Source: Heloderma charlesbogerti
Lineage: Eukaryota; Chordata; Lepidosauria; Squamata; Helodermatidae
Length of the DNA: 64,000 nucleotides
Assembly (NCBI GenBank): GCA_026122225.1
Contig: JANEZZ010001664.1
Location: 372,001-436,000 of the forward strand
Direction: 5' to 3'
Under the pieces are notes generated by a model. The model worked only from the letters and a program-made list of their open reading frames with translations. It had not been told where the DNA came from and searched no databases. This document shows positions 34,340 through 46,902 of this stretch, one piece after another; the first letter of the stretch is position 1, and each line of letters opens with the position of its first letter. The position numbers were made by a program, and so were the translations under genes.

Positions 34340-34858
34340 TAGGGACATCAGAGAATTCCGCCATGGATCTCGGTGAGGCGGAATGTCAGTGCATTCGGCC
34401 CCACAAAATCCATGGCAGATCGAACCCCCCCCCCACTGCCCCCCTGCAAAATGGGCCTGGAACGGAGCACCTACCTGCTGCCGTCCGCACTGACTTGCGA
34501 ATGGTGGCTGCATGTGTGGCCGCCATTCGCTTCATCCATGTAGCCGTGATAGGCTACATAAATACTTACGTAGCCTATCATGGCTAACACAGGGCCACCA
34601 TTTGTGGCCCTGTGGAAGCCGTGATAGGCTACGTAAATACTTATGTAGCTTATCATGGCAAAATACAGGGACACAAATTTGCGTCCCTGCAGGCTGCCCA
34701 GCAGTTGGATGTCCAGCTGCGGGTGGCCCCAGACAGTGGCTCCACGGAAACTCTGTGGAGCGGAGCTGGCTGGAGAGAATTTTGGGGGAAGGATGGAGCG
34801 CCTCCCCCCACCGCCAATGTCACCCTTCGAAAAGGTAAGTGACTTTCGTACATCCCTG
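34340..34858 (+). mobile_element. Palindromic hAT-like element (E left, D right), short
   Basis: A 519-bp copy with flanks CATGGTGC (34332-34339) and TATGGTGC (34859-34866), 7 of 8. Two TACGTA-core palindromes (34543-34583 and 34620-34658). The last base is G instead of A. D-end donor match AAG|GTAAGT at about 34834. Confidence 0.9.
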
Positions 34859-34866
34859 TATGGTGC

Positions 34867-35152
34867 CCTAAATTGGGCTTTAATTGAAGTGTAGGAAGCT
34901 GAGGAGGGTACAGGTGGCCAGAGAGATGATTGTACAATGAAAAACAGGACCCTTGTGCTCCCTCCTCGGCCACCTCCTAAGTCACGTAAGTCCAAGTAAC
35001 CCAAACCCAGCCCACGAGAATTACTCCGAAGGGTCTTCATCATTGAATTTCTTTTCAAAAGCCATTTGTCTTCTATCAAATTGAATGAGAATGTTTGAAA
35101 AAAATGTGGGAGAAATTTCCCACACAGCACTATTCTGCTCCTAGAACCCCTG
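34867..35152. other. Unannotated DNA
   Basis: No gene or repeat recognised. Confidence 0.3.
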
Positions 35153-35160
35153 CTAGCATG

Positions 35161-36053
35161 TAGGGATGGGGGAGAATTTCTCCCCGAAACTTCGGGGGGC
35201 CGAGCGCCAATGCATTCGGTCCTCCGAAGGTTGTTCGGGGAGAACTTCTCCGCCCCCCCTGCCCCCCGCCCCCCCCCGGGATGGGACTTACCTTTAATGA
35301 ATGTCCCTCCCGGCGGCGGGTCCTGGAGGCGGTTCGGCAGGTCTTCGTCAGGGGTGGGGGCGGCATTACAAGCAAAGTAAAAAAAAAACAAAACGCCCCT
35401 GTGATAGGCTATGTAATGATTAACGTAGCCTATCACGGCTAGATTTGCAAAGTCAGCCGTGATAGGCTACGTTAATTGTCACGTAGCCTATCACGGGTGA
35501 CTTTAAAAAAAGAAAAGAAAAGCGCATACGGCTAATGGCGGCCCCCATAGGGAGCTGCCATTCGCGTTCCTTATTTGGTCACTGTAGTCTACGTAAAGAT
35601 TTATGTAGTCTACGGCGAAAATAAGGACAACGCAAATAGCGTTGCCCTTATTTTCGCCGTAGTCTACGTAAATCTTTAAGTAGACTACAGGGACCAAATA
35701 AGGAACGCAAATGGCGGCTCCCTATGGGGGCCGCCATTTGCGTACGTGCTTTTTTTTTTTAAGTCACCCGTGATTGGCTATGTGACGATTAACGTAGCCT
35801 ATCACGGCTGACTTTGCAGATCTAGCCGTGATAGGCTACGTAAATCGTCACGTAGCCTATCAAGGGGGCATTTTTTTTTACTTTTTATTTTGCAGCCGGG
35901 CGAGGCGAGGCGCCTCCCCCCCGGCCTGAATTTCGGCTGGGCGAGGAGGGAAGCCTCCCCCCCCAGCCTGAACTTCGGGGGGAGCAGCGAAGCGCCTCCC
36001 CCCCACCGCAAAGCAAGCTGCGAGACCAGGTAAGTGACTTTCTTGCACCCCTA
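35161..36053 (+). mobile_element. Palindromic hAT-like element (E left, D right), long form
   Basis: An 893-bp copy with a perfect TSD, CTAGCATG, at 35153-35160 and 36054-36061. It is the 960-bp subtype of 1559 in the opposite orientation. Outward donor matches are at 35290-35291 (minus) and 36030-36031 (CCAG|GTAAGT, plus). The centre (35580-35695) is a near-perfect inverted repeat of over 100 bp around AACGC..GCGTT. The E cassette's ATG region is partly deleted (about 35365). Confidence 0.95.
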
Positions 36054-36061
36054 CTAGCATG

Positions 36062-36130
36062 TCCAATGGCCAGGAATTCTGGCAGTTGAAGTCCAAACAT
36101 CTGGAGACCTACTTTCTGCCCACCGCTGCT
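36062..36130 (+). mobile_element. Old MITE fragment
   Basis: GGAATTCTGGCAGTTGAAGT and AAACATCTGGAGACC match the right half of the MITE seen at 18900 and 43287. Confidence 0.5.
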
Positions 36131-37035
36131 GTAAATCATATCTTACTTGTTAGTAGTTGCATTTAAGTCACAATGTAGCTACTAGTGCTTGACATACCAG
36201 AGAAGAATTTAAGCTGCCATGCATGCTGCCATGATACCTAGCTACGTATGTACGCTGCGAGAAGATGTTCTTAGAAACATTATAGCAAAATTCGAACACC
36301 ATTTAGAGTCAAAACTATATACACCCTTGAAGTGCTAGTATATGAGGAAATCGAGGAAGGCAGAATATCAGGATCCCAAAAAGGAATGTTACCAAGGAAT
36401 TGGGATTGAAATGTCCCGATTCAGGGAGTCTCTGTTAAGTGATTCTTTAATGAGCTTTATTTTTCAGGAATGTGGGAGGATTTCATCTCATCACAATGAC
36501 AGTTCTATTTGGAGCCATGACAGGGTTAATGGTGATTGTTTTGACTGGATTAAATTGAAACAAGGAGGGGAAATATTTCCAGTTATTTCCAGCACATTGT
36601 TAGGGAATGAAAGGAAGAGAGGGAGAGAGACCTCTGGAGTAGCAAGTGTTCGGTGATCCCTCAAGAAGAGCTGTTTCGAGTATCTTGTTCTGAAAATGTC
36701 TGATCAGACAGATCTAACTCCAAGGGACAGTTGCACCATTTCAGACAGTGACCCGCAATGCTGTAGACATGCTGATGGTCCTAAAGCTAGAGGGAGGTCA
36801 GGGCTCAGAGTAGGGGCTTCCTGCCAAAGGGATTTAAATGTGCAATTAGGAATGGTTTGCCTTCTTTTTCATTTCATTGCTAGGTTCGAAGAGGAAGGGG
36901 AGGAGGAGGAGGAGGAGGAGGAGGAGGAGAAATAAATGTTGCTGGAAATACCACTTAAAGAGCACTTTCATCTCTCACCACTGTAATACCAGAACATCGC
37001 ACCCATGTGAAAGTGAACCATGATCTTGCTTAGCA
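36131..37035. other. Unannotated DNA with a (GGA)n tract
   Basis: A GGA-rich microsatellite lies at about 36891-36931. The frame over it (poly-Glu) is an artefact. No gene seen. Confidence 0.4.
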
Positions 37036-37043
37036 GATTGCAG

Positions 37044-37737
37044 TAGGGATGTACGAATCCCTTACCTGGCTCTGTTCCGGGGCATCTGCGGTGGGGGGGA
37101 GACGCTCCATCCCTCCCCTCAGAATCCTCCCCAGCTGGCTCCGCTCCGTGGCAACTCTGCGGAACCACTGGCTGGGGCTGGCCGCAGCCGGACTTCTGGC
37201 CACTGCTGGGCTGCTGCGGCTGCAAATGGCAGCTGCTATGCCGGCCGCCATTTGCGTCCCTGCCAAGCCATGATAGGTTACGTAAATATTTATATAGCCT
37301 ATCACGACAAAAGGCAGGGATGCAAATGGCGGCAGCTACGCCATTTGCATGGCTGCCTTTTGCCATGATAGGCTACTTAAATACTTAGGTAGCCTATCAT
37401 GGCAAAGAGCAGGGGCACAAATGGCGTAGCGGCTGCCATTTGCACCCCTGCTCTTAGCCGTGATAGCCTACATAAGTATTTACGTAGCCTATCACGGCAA
37501 AAGGCAGCCACGCAAATGGCAGCTGCTATGATGGGCACCATTTGTGGCTGCAGCAGCCCGGCAGCGGCCAGAACATGAGCCACCGCTACTGCTGCAGCCA
37601 CCGCCAGGTAGGCTCTGTCCCAGGGGGATTCCGCAGGGTGGCGGGGGATGAGGCCATTCCGCCACGGACTCCAGGGGGCCAGATTCTAAAGAATCCGACC
37701 TCACTGGAGTCCGTGGCAGAATTCTCCAACATCCCTA
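37044..37737 (+). mobile_element. Palindromic hAT-like element (D left, E right)
   Basis: A 694-bp copy with flanks GATTGCAG (37036-37043) and GTTGGCAG (37738-37745), 6 of 8. Three consecutive core palindromes (37268-37308, 37365-37402, 37458-37497) alternate with GGGATGCAAATGGC-type pairs, so here the same module is repeated three times. The D-end donor is CTTACCTGG at 37060. The E-end donor is weakened to CCAGGTAGG (37606). Confidence 0.88.
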
Positions 37738-37800
37738 GTTGGCAGGTAAAAATACATTTCCCATGCCCAAATTGGCCAGCATCCTTGAGTTGGGCCTTAA

Positions 37801-37801
<1 letters not shown>

Positions 37802-37857
<56 letters not shown>
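37802..37857 (+). repeat. (TG)n(TA)n microsatellite
   Basis: Pure TG for about 40 bp, then TA. Confidence 0.97.
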
Positions 37858-37859
<2 letters not shown>

Positions 37860-39362
37860 GTGCTAGCTTCTGCTTAGAAGAACATTCTCTGTATAATAAG
37901 TGACATATTAGCAGGATCACAGACACTGATGAAACTTTGATATTGTGCAGGATTCATACAGATAGTGCAATGGGTCCTTTTGGCTTGGCTTTGTGACCAG
38001 AACCTAGGCTTGAGCAGAAAGCTCACTCACTAAGCTTTTTTCTCAAAAGAGGGACTGTTGTGAGGTGCAAAGATTCATAACACACACACCACACACCGAG
38101 CTATTCACTACCTTTTGCAACTGTTCATAGATCATTCACTGGAGACAACCATAGTTCCTACTTTCTGTCATCCTCCTCCCTCTATTTGTTTACTCAGAAA
38201 ATGCCAGAGTGAGGGCAGGAAGCATTGCCCTCATTCTGAATTGGCTTCAATTACCTTGTAGCCAAATCTCCTTGGCTACAGTACAAATAAGAATTAACCA
38301 TAATTTGCAGATGTCTTCATATATGGGATGGAAAGACCTGAGGTTGAAAGAAAAAAAAAAGCCTGTGAGAGAAAGTGAAATTGATAGACTTGCCCATCCC
38401 TATGTGTGGCAAAGTCAAAGTCTTCAATGAACAGAATTCAGGATGGAGTATATATATATCTTGAAAGGGAAGTATATATGTCTGGGTTTGCCAACCACTC
38501 ACTGCAGCAGGGCTCATGTATTTTAAACAGTTGTTCAAATGACAGCAGGATAGCAGCTGCAGGATTGTCCCTCATGACATCAGCTCCATGTAGAAATGGG
38601 CAAACTCCCCATTTCTTGCCCTGCGTGCTGCTCGCAGACCCCTACTGGCTACCTGACCCCGTTCGCTGCATGCAGCGACCATTGGGGTGGTCCACGGGTG
38701 CCCAGCAAGTGGCCACCTGTTTCCTCACTGAACCCCATTTTGCATGAAAAGGGCAGCTCAGACTTTTATTGTAAATAACCATTAATGCAAATGACATCCA
38801 TAAAGCAGCCATTTACACAACATTACAGAGGTACATTGTCCATTTATGCCTGTAACTTTGCAGAGATGGCCACTTTACATCCGCCATTTGAATAAATGCC
38901 TATTTACGAAAAAGCATGAGCTCTATATTTATGCAAAATGATGGCTTGGCAAGGGAGTGGACAGTCGTGTGCCAAATCAGGCAATCAAGGGGATCTGCAG
39001 GCTGGCATCCAAGGCTCAAGCCTGCAAGAAGAAATTGCTGAACTTCAAGCCCCAACAGGATGCTTGCACCATCCCTTGGTCCATGTTAGGAACACCGTCA
39101 ATTGTTGCATAACTATCTGTCATGGAGCTGGAAGATCTTCACCTGTTACATATGTATATGTTTCATGGTGTTGTCATATCTGGTGGTGAACATGTGAAGC
39201 AGAGCTATATCCTGTATGGCATAAGTGCCCCTGATGCACTTTCAGCATAGGATTGTACCCTCAAAAGCTAATATGAAAAAGTTTGTATGGCTAAACCCTT
39301 AAAACTAGACAATTTACAGGATAAGATCCTATTCACTTATGTACTATGAACATTCAGTTTCC
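37858..39362. other. Unannotated DNA, perhaps with an old MITE
   Basis: About 38589-38930 (TAGAAATGGGC start, CATTTACACAAC and CGCCATTTG blocks inside) may be a decayed relative of the hAT MITE at 46380, but no TSD was found. The rest is unannotated. Confidence 0.3.
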
Positions 39363-39370
39363 ACTGAAAA

Positions 39371-40365
39371 TAGGGACGTACAAAACACTTACCTGGTTCT
39401 GGTCAAGGTATCAGCTGGGGGCGGGAGGCGCTCCATCCCTCCCCCTGGAATCCTCGATGGGGGGGAGGCAATCCAGTCCTGCCCCCCGGAATCCTGCCCA
39501 GCCGGCTCTGCTCCACGGCAGCTCCGCGGAGTAGCCGGCCAGGGCCATCCACAGCCGGACTTGCAGCCACGGACGGGCTGCTGTGGACGCAAATGGCGGC
39601 CGCCATAGTGGCCGCCATTTGCGTCCTTCCAGGCTGCCATGATAGGCTATATAAGTATTTACGTAGCTTATCATGGCATGCCCCCAAAAAACAAAATACA
39701 AAACCCGGCGTACGCAAATGGCAGCGGCTATGGCAGCCGCCATTTGCATTCCCTATTTTTTGCCGTTCTAGCCTACGTAAATATTTACGTAGGCAATTAC
39801 GGCGAAAAAAAGGGAACCGCAAATAGCGTAGTGGGCGCTATTTGCGTTCCTTTCTTTTTTTCACCGTAAAAGCCTATGTAAATATTTACGTAGGATAAAA
39901 CGGCGAGAAAAAAAAAGAACGCAAATAGCGCCCACTATGCTATTCGCGGTTCCCTTTTTTTTTGCCATAATTGCCTACATAAATATTTACGTAGGCTAGA
40001 ACGGCGAAAAATAGGGGACGCAAATGGCGGCCACCATAGCCACCACCATTTGCGTACACCTTTTTTGGGGGGGGGCATGTCGCGATAGGCTATGTAAATA
40101 CTTACTTAGCCTATCGCAGCTGCAAGGACGGCAATGGCGGCTGCAGCAGCCCAGCTGCGGTTGGCCAGGAGACCAACCGCCACTGCCACCGGAGCCGCTG
40201 CTGCCGCCGCCAAATCTGCTGCATCTGCCCCAGGTAAGTTCCATCCCAGGGAATTCCGCAGGGGGGGCGGGGGGCAGGAGGCTATTCCGCCACGTATTCC
40301 GGGGGGCTGGATTTTACAGAATCCGGCCTCACTGGAATCCGTGGTGGAATTCTCTGCCATCCCTA
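39371..40365 (+). mobile_element. Palindromic hAT-like element (D left, E right), long form
   Basis: A 995-bp copy with flanks ACTGAAAA (39363-39370) and ATTGAAAA (40366-40373), 7 of 8. Five cores: about 39640-39677, 39769-39797, 39868-39897, 39970-39998 and 40082-40118, with arms AGGC, TCTAGCC, AAGCC, TTGCC and AGGC. E-end donor match CCAG|GTAAGT with GT at 40234-40235. Confidence 0.93.
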
Positions 40366-40373
40366 ATTGAAAA

Positions 40374-41115
40374 TAAAGGGAAAGTAGAATCCCAAAAGTA
40401 CCAGTTATGCTCCAGATCTATCCCTTCTATAATCTCTTTTTGGGCTATTATGAGAACTACATTGACATTTAAAGGCTCTCAGATACTGTTGCTGGGCTTC
40501 TTGGTATGTGTGAGCTGTCTAATGATGAAGGTATATAGTGACAATTTAGCAATTTCAAAGATTTAGATCCCCCCCACCCCATATTGTGTGAAATGTCTCA
40601 AACATTTGGAGGAAATGTTTGGTACTTTGTAATTATTATGATTATTACCACATGTCATTTATTGGTATGGGAACAGAAATCAGATTTCACTTGAGACTGC
40701 AAAGGGCTATAATAACATGATAATTATGCAGCCACTGACAGAGAAGGGTAAAAGGGGGGGAGCACACACAAATTTGTAAGCATTGCTGCTTTAAAAAAAC
40801 ACAAAACCCCTTTTTAAAAGGGTTTCAGTGGTTTATAGAAGGATAATGTAATTTCTTCTGAAATGCAGTTCCTTTGTTTAATCTGATAGAGACTGTCTTA
40901 CAATTATCCCAAGAGCTAAAGTGTAAGAGTAGATATGCAAGAAAAGAAAAAGAGAAAAAAAAGAGGGGGATGGTGGTACTAGGGAAACAACATGGCACCA
41001 ATAACAGGAAACACTGTTGGATAATTCATGAATACATCAACCACAATATATCCTTCACCCAATTATTTTGAAAATAAAGGAGCACACAAGACTGCCTTAT
41101 AATATCATATCATTG
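40374..41115. other. Unannotated DNA
   Basis: No gene or repeat recognised. Confidence 0.35.
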
Positions 41116-41123
41116 GTCCATCT

Positions 41124-41566
41124 TAGGGATGTGTGAATCAGCAAAACTCAACCTCACCAGAGTTCTCCAAATTCTAGCTCAAAGCTTGTTCCCACTCAAG
41201 TCTGCATTGGATTGTGAGATTTTTTTCCCTCTCGCATGAAAATCCATGTATATTTTCATGCATAATTTTCCAACTGTATGCATCAGTTGTTGTGTGCATC
41301 TTTGAAATAGACACATTATTCTCCTATTGATTAAAGCATAAGTATGTGCGTTTTTCAAAAGTACACATTTTTCCATGTGCATTGTTCAAAAGTATGCACG
41401 CTGTCAAACATTGTCATCATCATGTTGTCTGAAAATGACTTTGCAAGCTTGGAAATGAACAGACTTTGACCACAGATTGCATCCTGGTTCATGTTCAATC
41501 CAGAAGGTGCAAACTGGGTAAATCCTGACAAAAAATAAACTGAAACAAATTTTTCATTCATCCATA
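41124..41566 (+). mobile_element. hAT-like MITE, AT-rich third subfamily
   Basis: The 443-bp element has a perfect TSD, GTCCATCT, at 41116-41123 and 41567-41574. Ends are TAGGGATGTGTGAATCAGC and TTCATTCATCCATA. It has repeated ATGCA-rich blocks (GCATTTTTCAAAAGTATGCA type) and no GC cassettes. Copies: 44868-45290, and 46314-47734 in the opposite orientation. Confidence 0.9.
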
Positions 41567-41635
41567 GTCCATCTAGTTCAGAATTTTCAACGCTGACTGG
41601 AAGCAGCTCTGCAGGGTTTCAGGTCTACCTGGAGA

Positions 41636-42583
41636 TAGGGATGAATGAAAGTCACTTACCGTTCCACAGATTATGTTGATGGGGGGGTAGGCATTCCATC
41701 CCTTCCCCCGGAATCCTCGACGGGGGGGGAGGTGATCCGTTCCTCCCCCCTGGAATCCTCCACGGCCAGCTGTGCTCCACGGCAGCTCTGCGGAGCAGCC
41801 GGCCAGGCCCAGCCAGGCCAGAGCCGTCCACAGCTGGATTTCCGGCCGCGGAGGGCTCTGGGGGAAAAAAACAACAACCCCATACACAAATGGCGGCTAC
41901 AGCCGCCGCCATTTGCATTCCTTATTTTTGGCCATCTTAATCTACGTAAATATTTACGTAGACTATGACGGCGAAAATAAAGGGGAACGCAAATAGTGTA
42001 GCAGGCGCTATTTGCATCCCTTTTTGATTCGCCGTTTTAGCCTACGTAAATCTTTACGTAGGCTAAAATGGCGAATCAAAAAGGGATGCAAATAGCGCCC
42101 GCTACGCTATTTGCGTTCCCCTTTATTTTCGCCGTCATAGTCTACATAAATATTTACGTAGATTAAGACGGCCAAAAATAAGGAACGCAAACGGCAGCGG
42201 CCGTAGCCGCCGCCATTTGCGTATGCGGGTTGTTGTTTTTTTTAAAACCCAGCCATGATAGGCTACGTAAATCTTTAAATCTATGTAAAGCCGTAAATGG
42301 ATGCTAAGGGTGATGGCTGCATTTAGGCTAATCTACCAGCTTTACAGCCACAAATGGCGCCCACTATGCCATTTGTGTCTGGAGACTCACTTACCCTACT
42401 CCGGCAATATGGCACGGCAATGGCGGCCGGCCATATCACCAGTGGAGCAGAGCTGGCAGCTGGCTCCACAGGATTGCCGCAGAGTGGAGCCAGCCCACAC
42501 AGATTCTGGGGGTAGGGACGGATCGCCTCCCCCCTCTGCGGAACCCCCACAGACTCAAGGTAAGGGGGTTTCGCACATCCTTA
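41636..42583 (+). mobile_element. Palindromic hAT-like element with two D-type ends
   Basis: Flanks CCTGGAGA (41628-41635) and TCTAGAAG (42584-42591) agree at 4 of 8, all differences being transitions, so the TSD is weak. Left end TAGGGATGAATGAAAGTCAC; right end GGTAAGGGGGTTTCGCACATCC, also D-type. Its centre (about 41930-42170) is a long inverted repeat around GGCGAATC..GATTCGCC with intact TACGTA cores. Confidence 0.8.
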
Positions 42584-42591
42584 TCTAGAAG

Positions 42592-43282
42592 ACATTTTGC
42601 ATGGGAAAGTGCTATAAGCAAGATATATACAGATTTAGATTTATACAAAGGGTAAGAAGAGAATCCATTATCATGTCAAATGCAGACTTAGCCTTTAAGG
42701 AATTACTTCATAAACTTAATTAAACACATTAATCCTTTAAATGGCAAATTAATGTCCTAAGTGATTGGTGCAGCCGGGAGATTTAAACTATAAATTCTAC
42801 TAAGCAGGTGTATTCCATCTTATCTTGTTTGCTCTCCTTACACCCCAAACTCAAAGAAACATCACAGTTACAGAAAACAAAAATATCAAGGGAAAGCAAA
42901 CATAAAGCACAAAGTAATATAAGAAGCTAACTTCATCTGAGCTGAGACAAGGAAAGAGATCATAAAAATGGCAAGTACCTTTTATGATGGTTCCAGTCTG
43001 TTCCATCTTAAGAAAGTCAGATCAGTGTGGATGCTAAGGTTGATAATCACATAGAGAACAGAGGCTGATCTGTGGAGCATAATGCTCCACATTCCACGCT
43101 TGAGTTTCTGGATTACATGCTAAAACAGCTAGTTAGAAAAGAAAAAGCAGAGCTGTTTTCATAACAGCCCATGGACTGGCAGCTACAAATGTGAAACATT
43201 AAGCATGGGGAGCGGAGGTCCAATAAAAATCAGACATCCCCCAAACTGTTAAAGAAAAACCCTGAAGATGCTAACTATGCCT
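42592..43282. other. Unannotated DNA
   Basis: AT-rich, no gene or repeat recognised. Confidence 0.35.
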
Positions 43283-43405
43283 TTAATACAGGGTGAGCGC
43301 TTGTGGCCCTCCAGATGTTTTGGCCTACAGCTCCCATCAGCCCTAGCCAGTACAGCCAATGGTGAAGGGGGGTTATGGGAACTGTAGGCCAAAACATCTG
43401 GAGGA
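43283..43405 (+). mobile_element. Old MITE (inverted-repeat type)
   Basis: GGCCCTCCAGATGTTTTGGC..CTACAGCTCCCATCAGCC is mirrored by GGGAACTGTAGGCCAAAACA..TCTGGAGG. It is truncated at 43405, where the next element begins. Confidence 0.7.
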
Positions 43406-43895
43406 TAGGGATGAACAGATTCACTTGCACCTGCCGAGCATGAGTGCTCGCCAAGTCGCTGTTGCTGCCCCCCACCCCAAGCCAGAGTGTGCGAGCCCTT
43501 GGAGGGGTCAGCAAGCAGTCTGGGAGCACCCTGCTGCTTCTGCTCTGCGATGTGAGCTGCCATTTTTATGCATCAAGGAGCTGGTGGCTGTGGGGGTGTC
43601 CCCACTGCCACCACCACCGTCACCACTGTAACAGGGGGAGGGGGAGGGGAGAGGAACTCCCTTCTGCACCCTCTCCCTTTCTTTTAAGGAGGGCTTGGGG
43701 GAAAATGTATCCATTTTAAACTGATTATCTGTCCCTGCTCCTCTGAATCCGCTCAGCTGCTTCAGGAGCAGCCCAATTGAGTTCCGGCTGCTTCAGAGAA
43801 CACTTGATCTGCTTCAGACAAGCTCTGAATCTCTTTGAAGCAGGATGCTTGGGGTTCTGGATTCAGGCTTCATCCAAAGTGAATGCACACCCCTA
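43406..43895 (+). mobile_element. hAT-like MITE, diverged
   Basis: Ends TAGGGATGAACAGATTCAC and AGTGAATGCACACCCCTA pair as inverted repeats. No clean TSD (CTGGAGGA against GCAGTGCT), so one end may be rearranged. Interior GC-rich left part; no coding sequence supported. Confidence 0.6.
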
Positions 43896-44859
43896 GCAGT
43901 GCTCTGCTTATTTTGGCTCTGTTCACACTACAGCTATTTACTCAAGGCCCCTCCTAGTGTATGTCTGAAATTTTGAGGGGTGTGTGTGTGGCAGGACCAT
44001 ACCCCACATCTTCCCCTCCAGTGTTATGTGGCCCACTAGCCCTATTCCCAATATCAATGAATTCTGTGTGATATTCAATAGGGGAACTTCTGTGTGTCCA
44101 GCTGAATGAATGTATGCTCTCCACAGGATCAGGACATCTGTGCATGGAGAGCCTACATGCATACAGCTGTATCCACGTAGGCTCTTCTTTCTAACACTGT
44201 GCAGAATGTGTGGACACTGGGGGTGGAGCCAGTTCTCCTGCTTATGGTGGCACAGGGGCAGAGCCCTGGGGATTTAGTTAGGGTCAGTTTTAAAGGCAAG
44301 GTCAGTAGCAACACAAGGTCTAAACACAGGGAGGTGCAGAGAAGGCAAAGCCAAGGTCCAAACATAGGGATATCCAGAAAAGAGCAAAGCCAAGATTAGC
44401 ACAATAAGACAAGTCAGGAGCTGGTGTACAAACTTTGTTCCAATGCCTAGTGCCTGGAACTAAAGGCTTTAAGCTTGAGCCTTCAGAGCTCCATGCAGAG
44501 CACAGCTGCCGGCCATCAGTACAGCAGGAAAGATGGTCCACTGATGAATAGAGCCCTGATCATGAGTATACCTTTACTCACAAGGAGTTCTTAATTCTCA
44601 GGCAGACATGTCTGTGTCTAGTAGGCTGTTGAGACTGCATCTTTAGGCACCTGCTCTTCCTAAGGCTAAGTGGCCACCCGACATCTGCCTCTGAGTCCAA
44701 GAGGGGGCAAATACATTGTGGGGGGAAGAGTCAGTTGCTGTCTCCCCACAAGTTCCAGGACACTCTTGATTTGCTTCAAGAGATCACTATTCAAGATTCA
44801 AGGTCCATTGACACAGGCAGCTACTCCATAATGTTTGACTGGGGTGGTGTGGGGGTGCC
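43896..44859. other. Unannotated DNA
   Basis: No gene or repeat recognised. Confidence 0.35.
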
Positions 44860-44867
44860 AGGTCATC

Positions 44868-45290
44868 TAGGGATGTGTGAATCAGCAACATTTGGGCTTG
44901 CTGAAGTTCTTTGAATTCCATCTCAAACCTCATTTGAACTTGAGTTAGTATCAAATTGCAAGCTTTGGTTTTGTTTGGGGGTTTTTTGCATGAAAATCCA
45001 TGCCTATTTTGGGGCAAATTTTCCCAAATGTACACATCAACTGTGTGCATTTTTCAAATGTATGTATTCTTCTCTCATTGGCTAAAGCATATTTATGCAC
45101 ATTTTTCAAAAGTATGCATTTGTTCATGCACATTTTCCAAGTGTATGCATGCTCTTGAACACACTTTTTTTGGTCACCAAATCATATTGCAAACTTGGAA
45201 ATGTGTCCAAGTCCATGTTTGGTTCAAAACATGCGAACTGGGTAAATCCTGTTAAAAAATGAACTGAAATGATTTTCTCATACATAGCTA
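44868..45290 (+). mobile_element. hAT-like MITE, third subfamily
   Basis: Flanks AGGTCATC (44860-44867) and AGGTCATG (45291-45298), 7 of 8. The left end TAGGGATGTGTGAATCAGC is identical to that of 41124; the right end has decayed to CATAGCTA. Confidence 0.85.
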
Positions 45291-45298
45291 AGGTCATG

Positions 45299-46305
45299 CT
45301 CTGAAGAGGTGTCTTCCAGAGGGCGCATGACATTAGCAGCACATGCAGTGTTGGGGGCTGGGCTGTGATCCACAATCCCACTACCACCCCCATGTGCTAG
45401 ATGTACCTATGGAGAATGTTCAAGTCAACAGCCCTACTTTGGTCCCATAAATAGATCACACAGACAGCAGAACATGGGAGCATAGCCTCCCCCTCCATGT
45501 ACAGAGCCATGTGAACTGAGGCACGCACATGTAAACATGTGATCTGTTTGCCCCTACCTTTATGAATATATGCACTGAGTCATACATACCTCCAAATGTG
45601 GTTTTTAATCAACAAGTCCTGGTGACCGCTACAGATTCTTTTCATACGCCAACAGGACAGAAAGTCGGGGGCTAAATTAAAATATTGTTCCAAATTTGAC
45701 ATGCCAGCTTTTCAATAGCTCATTGTTTCTTACCATTTCCTCTTTCCGATGAAGCAGAAATTAAAGGCTCTTGCACCCTTATATCTGTAGTTCCATCAGT
45801 AAACACATGAATACAGACCCGCTCTTACATCTTAATAATTGCCAGGCAAAATTAACAAGCTGCTAATGTTTTGAATTATGAATTGGAGGCCAGCATTCAG
45901 GGTGGGGTCTTCAAGTCAGTTGAGCTGCCTGCCCTACGTTCCCTGGAAATAAGTGACTGTTTATCCATTTCCCCTGATTAGGAGGCTGCTTTGCAACCAG
46001 ATAAAAATGGTTTTAAATGTGAGACCCTGGCATTGTGCTTTGCTTTCTGGATTTAGTGCTGAACATTACAAGGAACTGGAGATTGATTTTGCTAAGGAAG
46101 CAGTGCCAGATAAAACAAGAGAAACACAAGCAGCCCTGTTTATGGAATTAAGTTGTGTTATCATAAGAAGGTAGAAAAAGTACCCGAGCAACATTAATGG
46201 GGGCTGTACAGGGCAATTGTGGGTATACACACACATATACATATCACATGCACCACACATTCACAACAGTATTTTAGACCCACAACATTTGTTGTTGTCG
46301 TTTTC
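45299..46305. other. Unannotated DNA
   Basis: No gene or repeat recognised. Confidence 0.35.
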
Positions 46306-46379
46306 CCTTTAGCTAGGGATATATGAGACATTTCAGTTCATTTTTGACAAGAATTTATCCAGTTTGCACTCCCCAGAAC

Positions 46380-46876
46380 TAGGGATGGGCACCCCCCCCC
46401 CAAAGGCCTGTCTGGGGGTTGAGGGTCCAGTGTGGGGAAATCCAGCTCACTGGATTTTCCCAAGCCCTGTGTGTGCCTGCCAGATTTCGTGGGGCACCTT
46501 TTCAGTTTTAAAAAGGCAAGGCTGGCTGCCATTTGCAGACCTTGGGAAAATCACTGCTGTAAATTGCATATTTTATGCCATTTGTGGCCATAAAGCACTT
46601 CCTCGTAAGTGCTTTTACGGCTGCAATGTATGTAGGTGTAAGTGCTTTATGGCCACAAATGGCATAAAATACGCCATTTAAGGCCATGATTTTCCCAAGG
46701 TCCATGAATGGCAGCCATCAGTCACAGACCTTAACTTTTTAAAAGCTGGAAGCCATCCCATGCAGAGGCTGGCAGGTGTGGAAGTAAGGGCACTCAGTTT
46801 GCTGTGGACTCCACAGGTTGGATTCTTGGGAATCTGGCCTTGTTTGAGTCTGCAGTGGATTTCCCCAGCATCCCTA
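46380..46876 (+). mobile_element. hAT-like palindromic MITE, older
   Basis: Flanks CCCAGAAC (46372-46379) and CCCAGAAA (46877-46884), 7 of 8. A long inverted repeat centres near 46610: AATTGCATATTTTATGCC, then ATTTGTGGCCATAAAGCACTT, against its mirror at 46635-46680. The same modules occur at 16620. Confidence 0.85.
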
Positions 46877-46902
46877 CCCAGAAATCAATGTGGACCAAAA
46901 TG

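Noticed and set aside
43249..43720. Overlapping frames in the GC-rich MITE at 43.4-43.9 kb
   Set aside because: No homology-like features; composition explains the openness.
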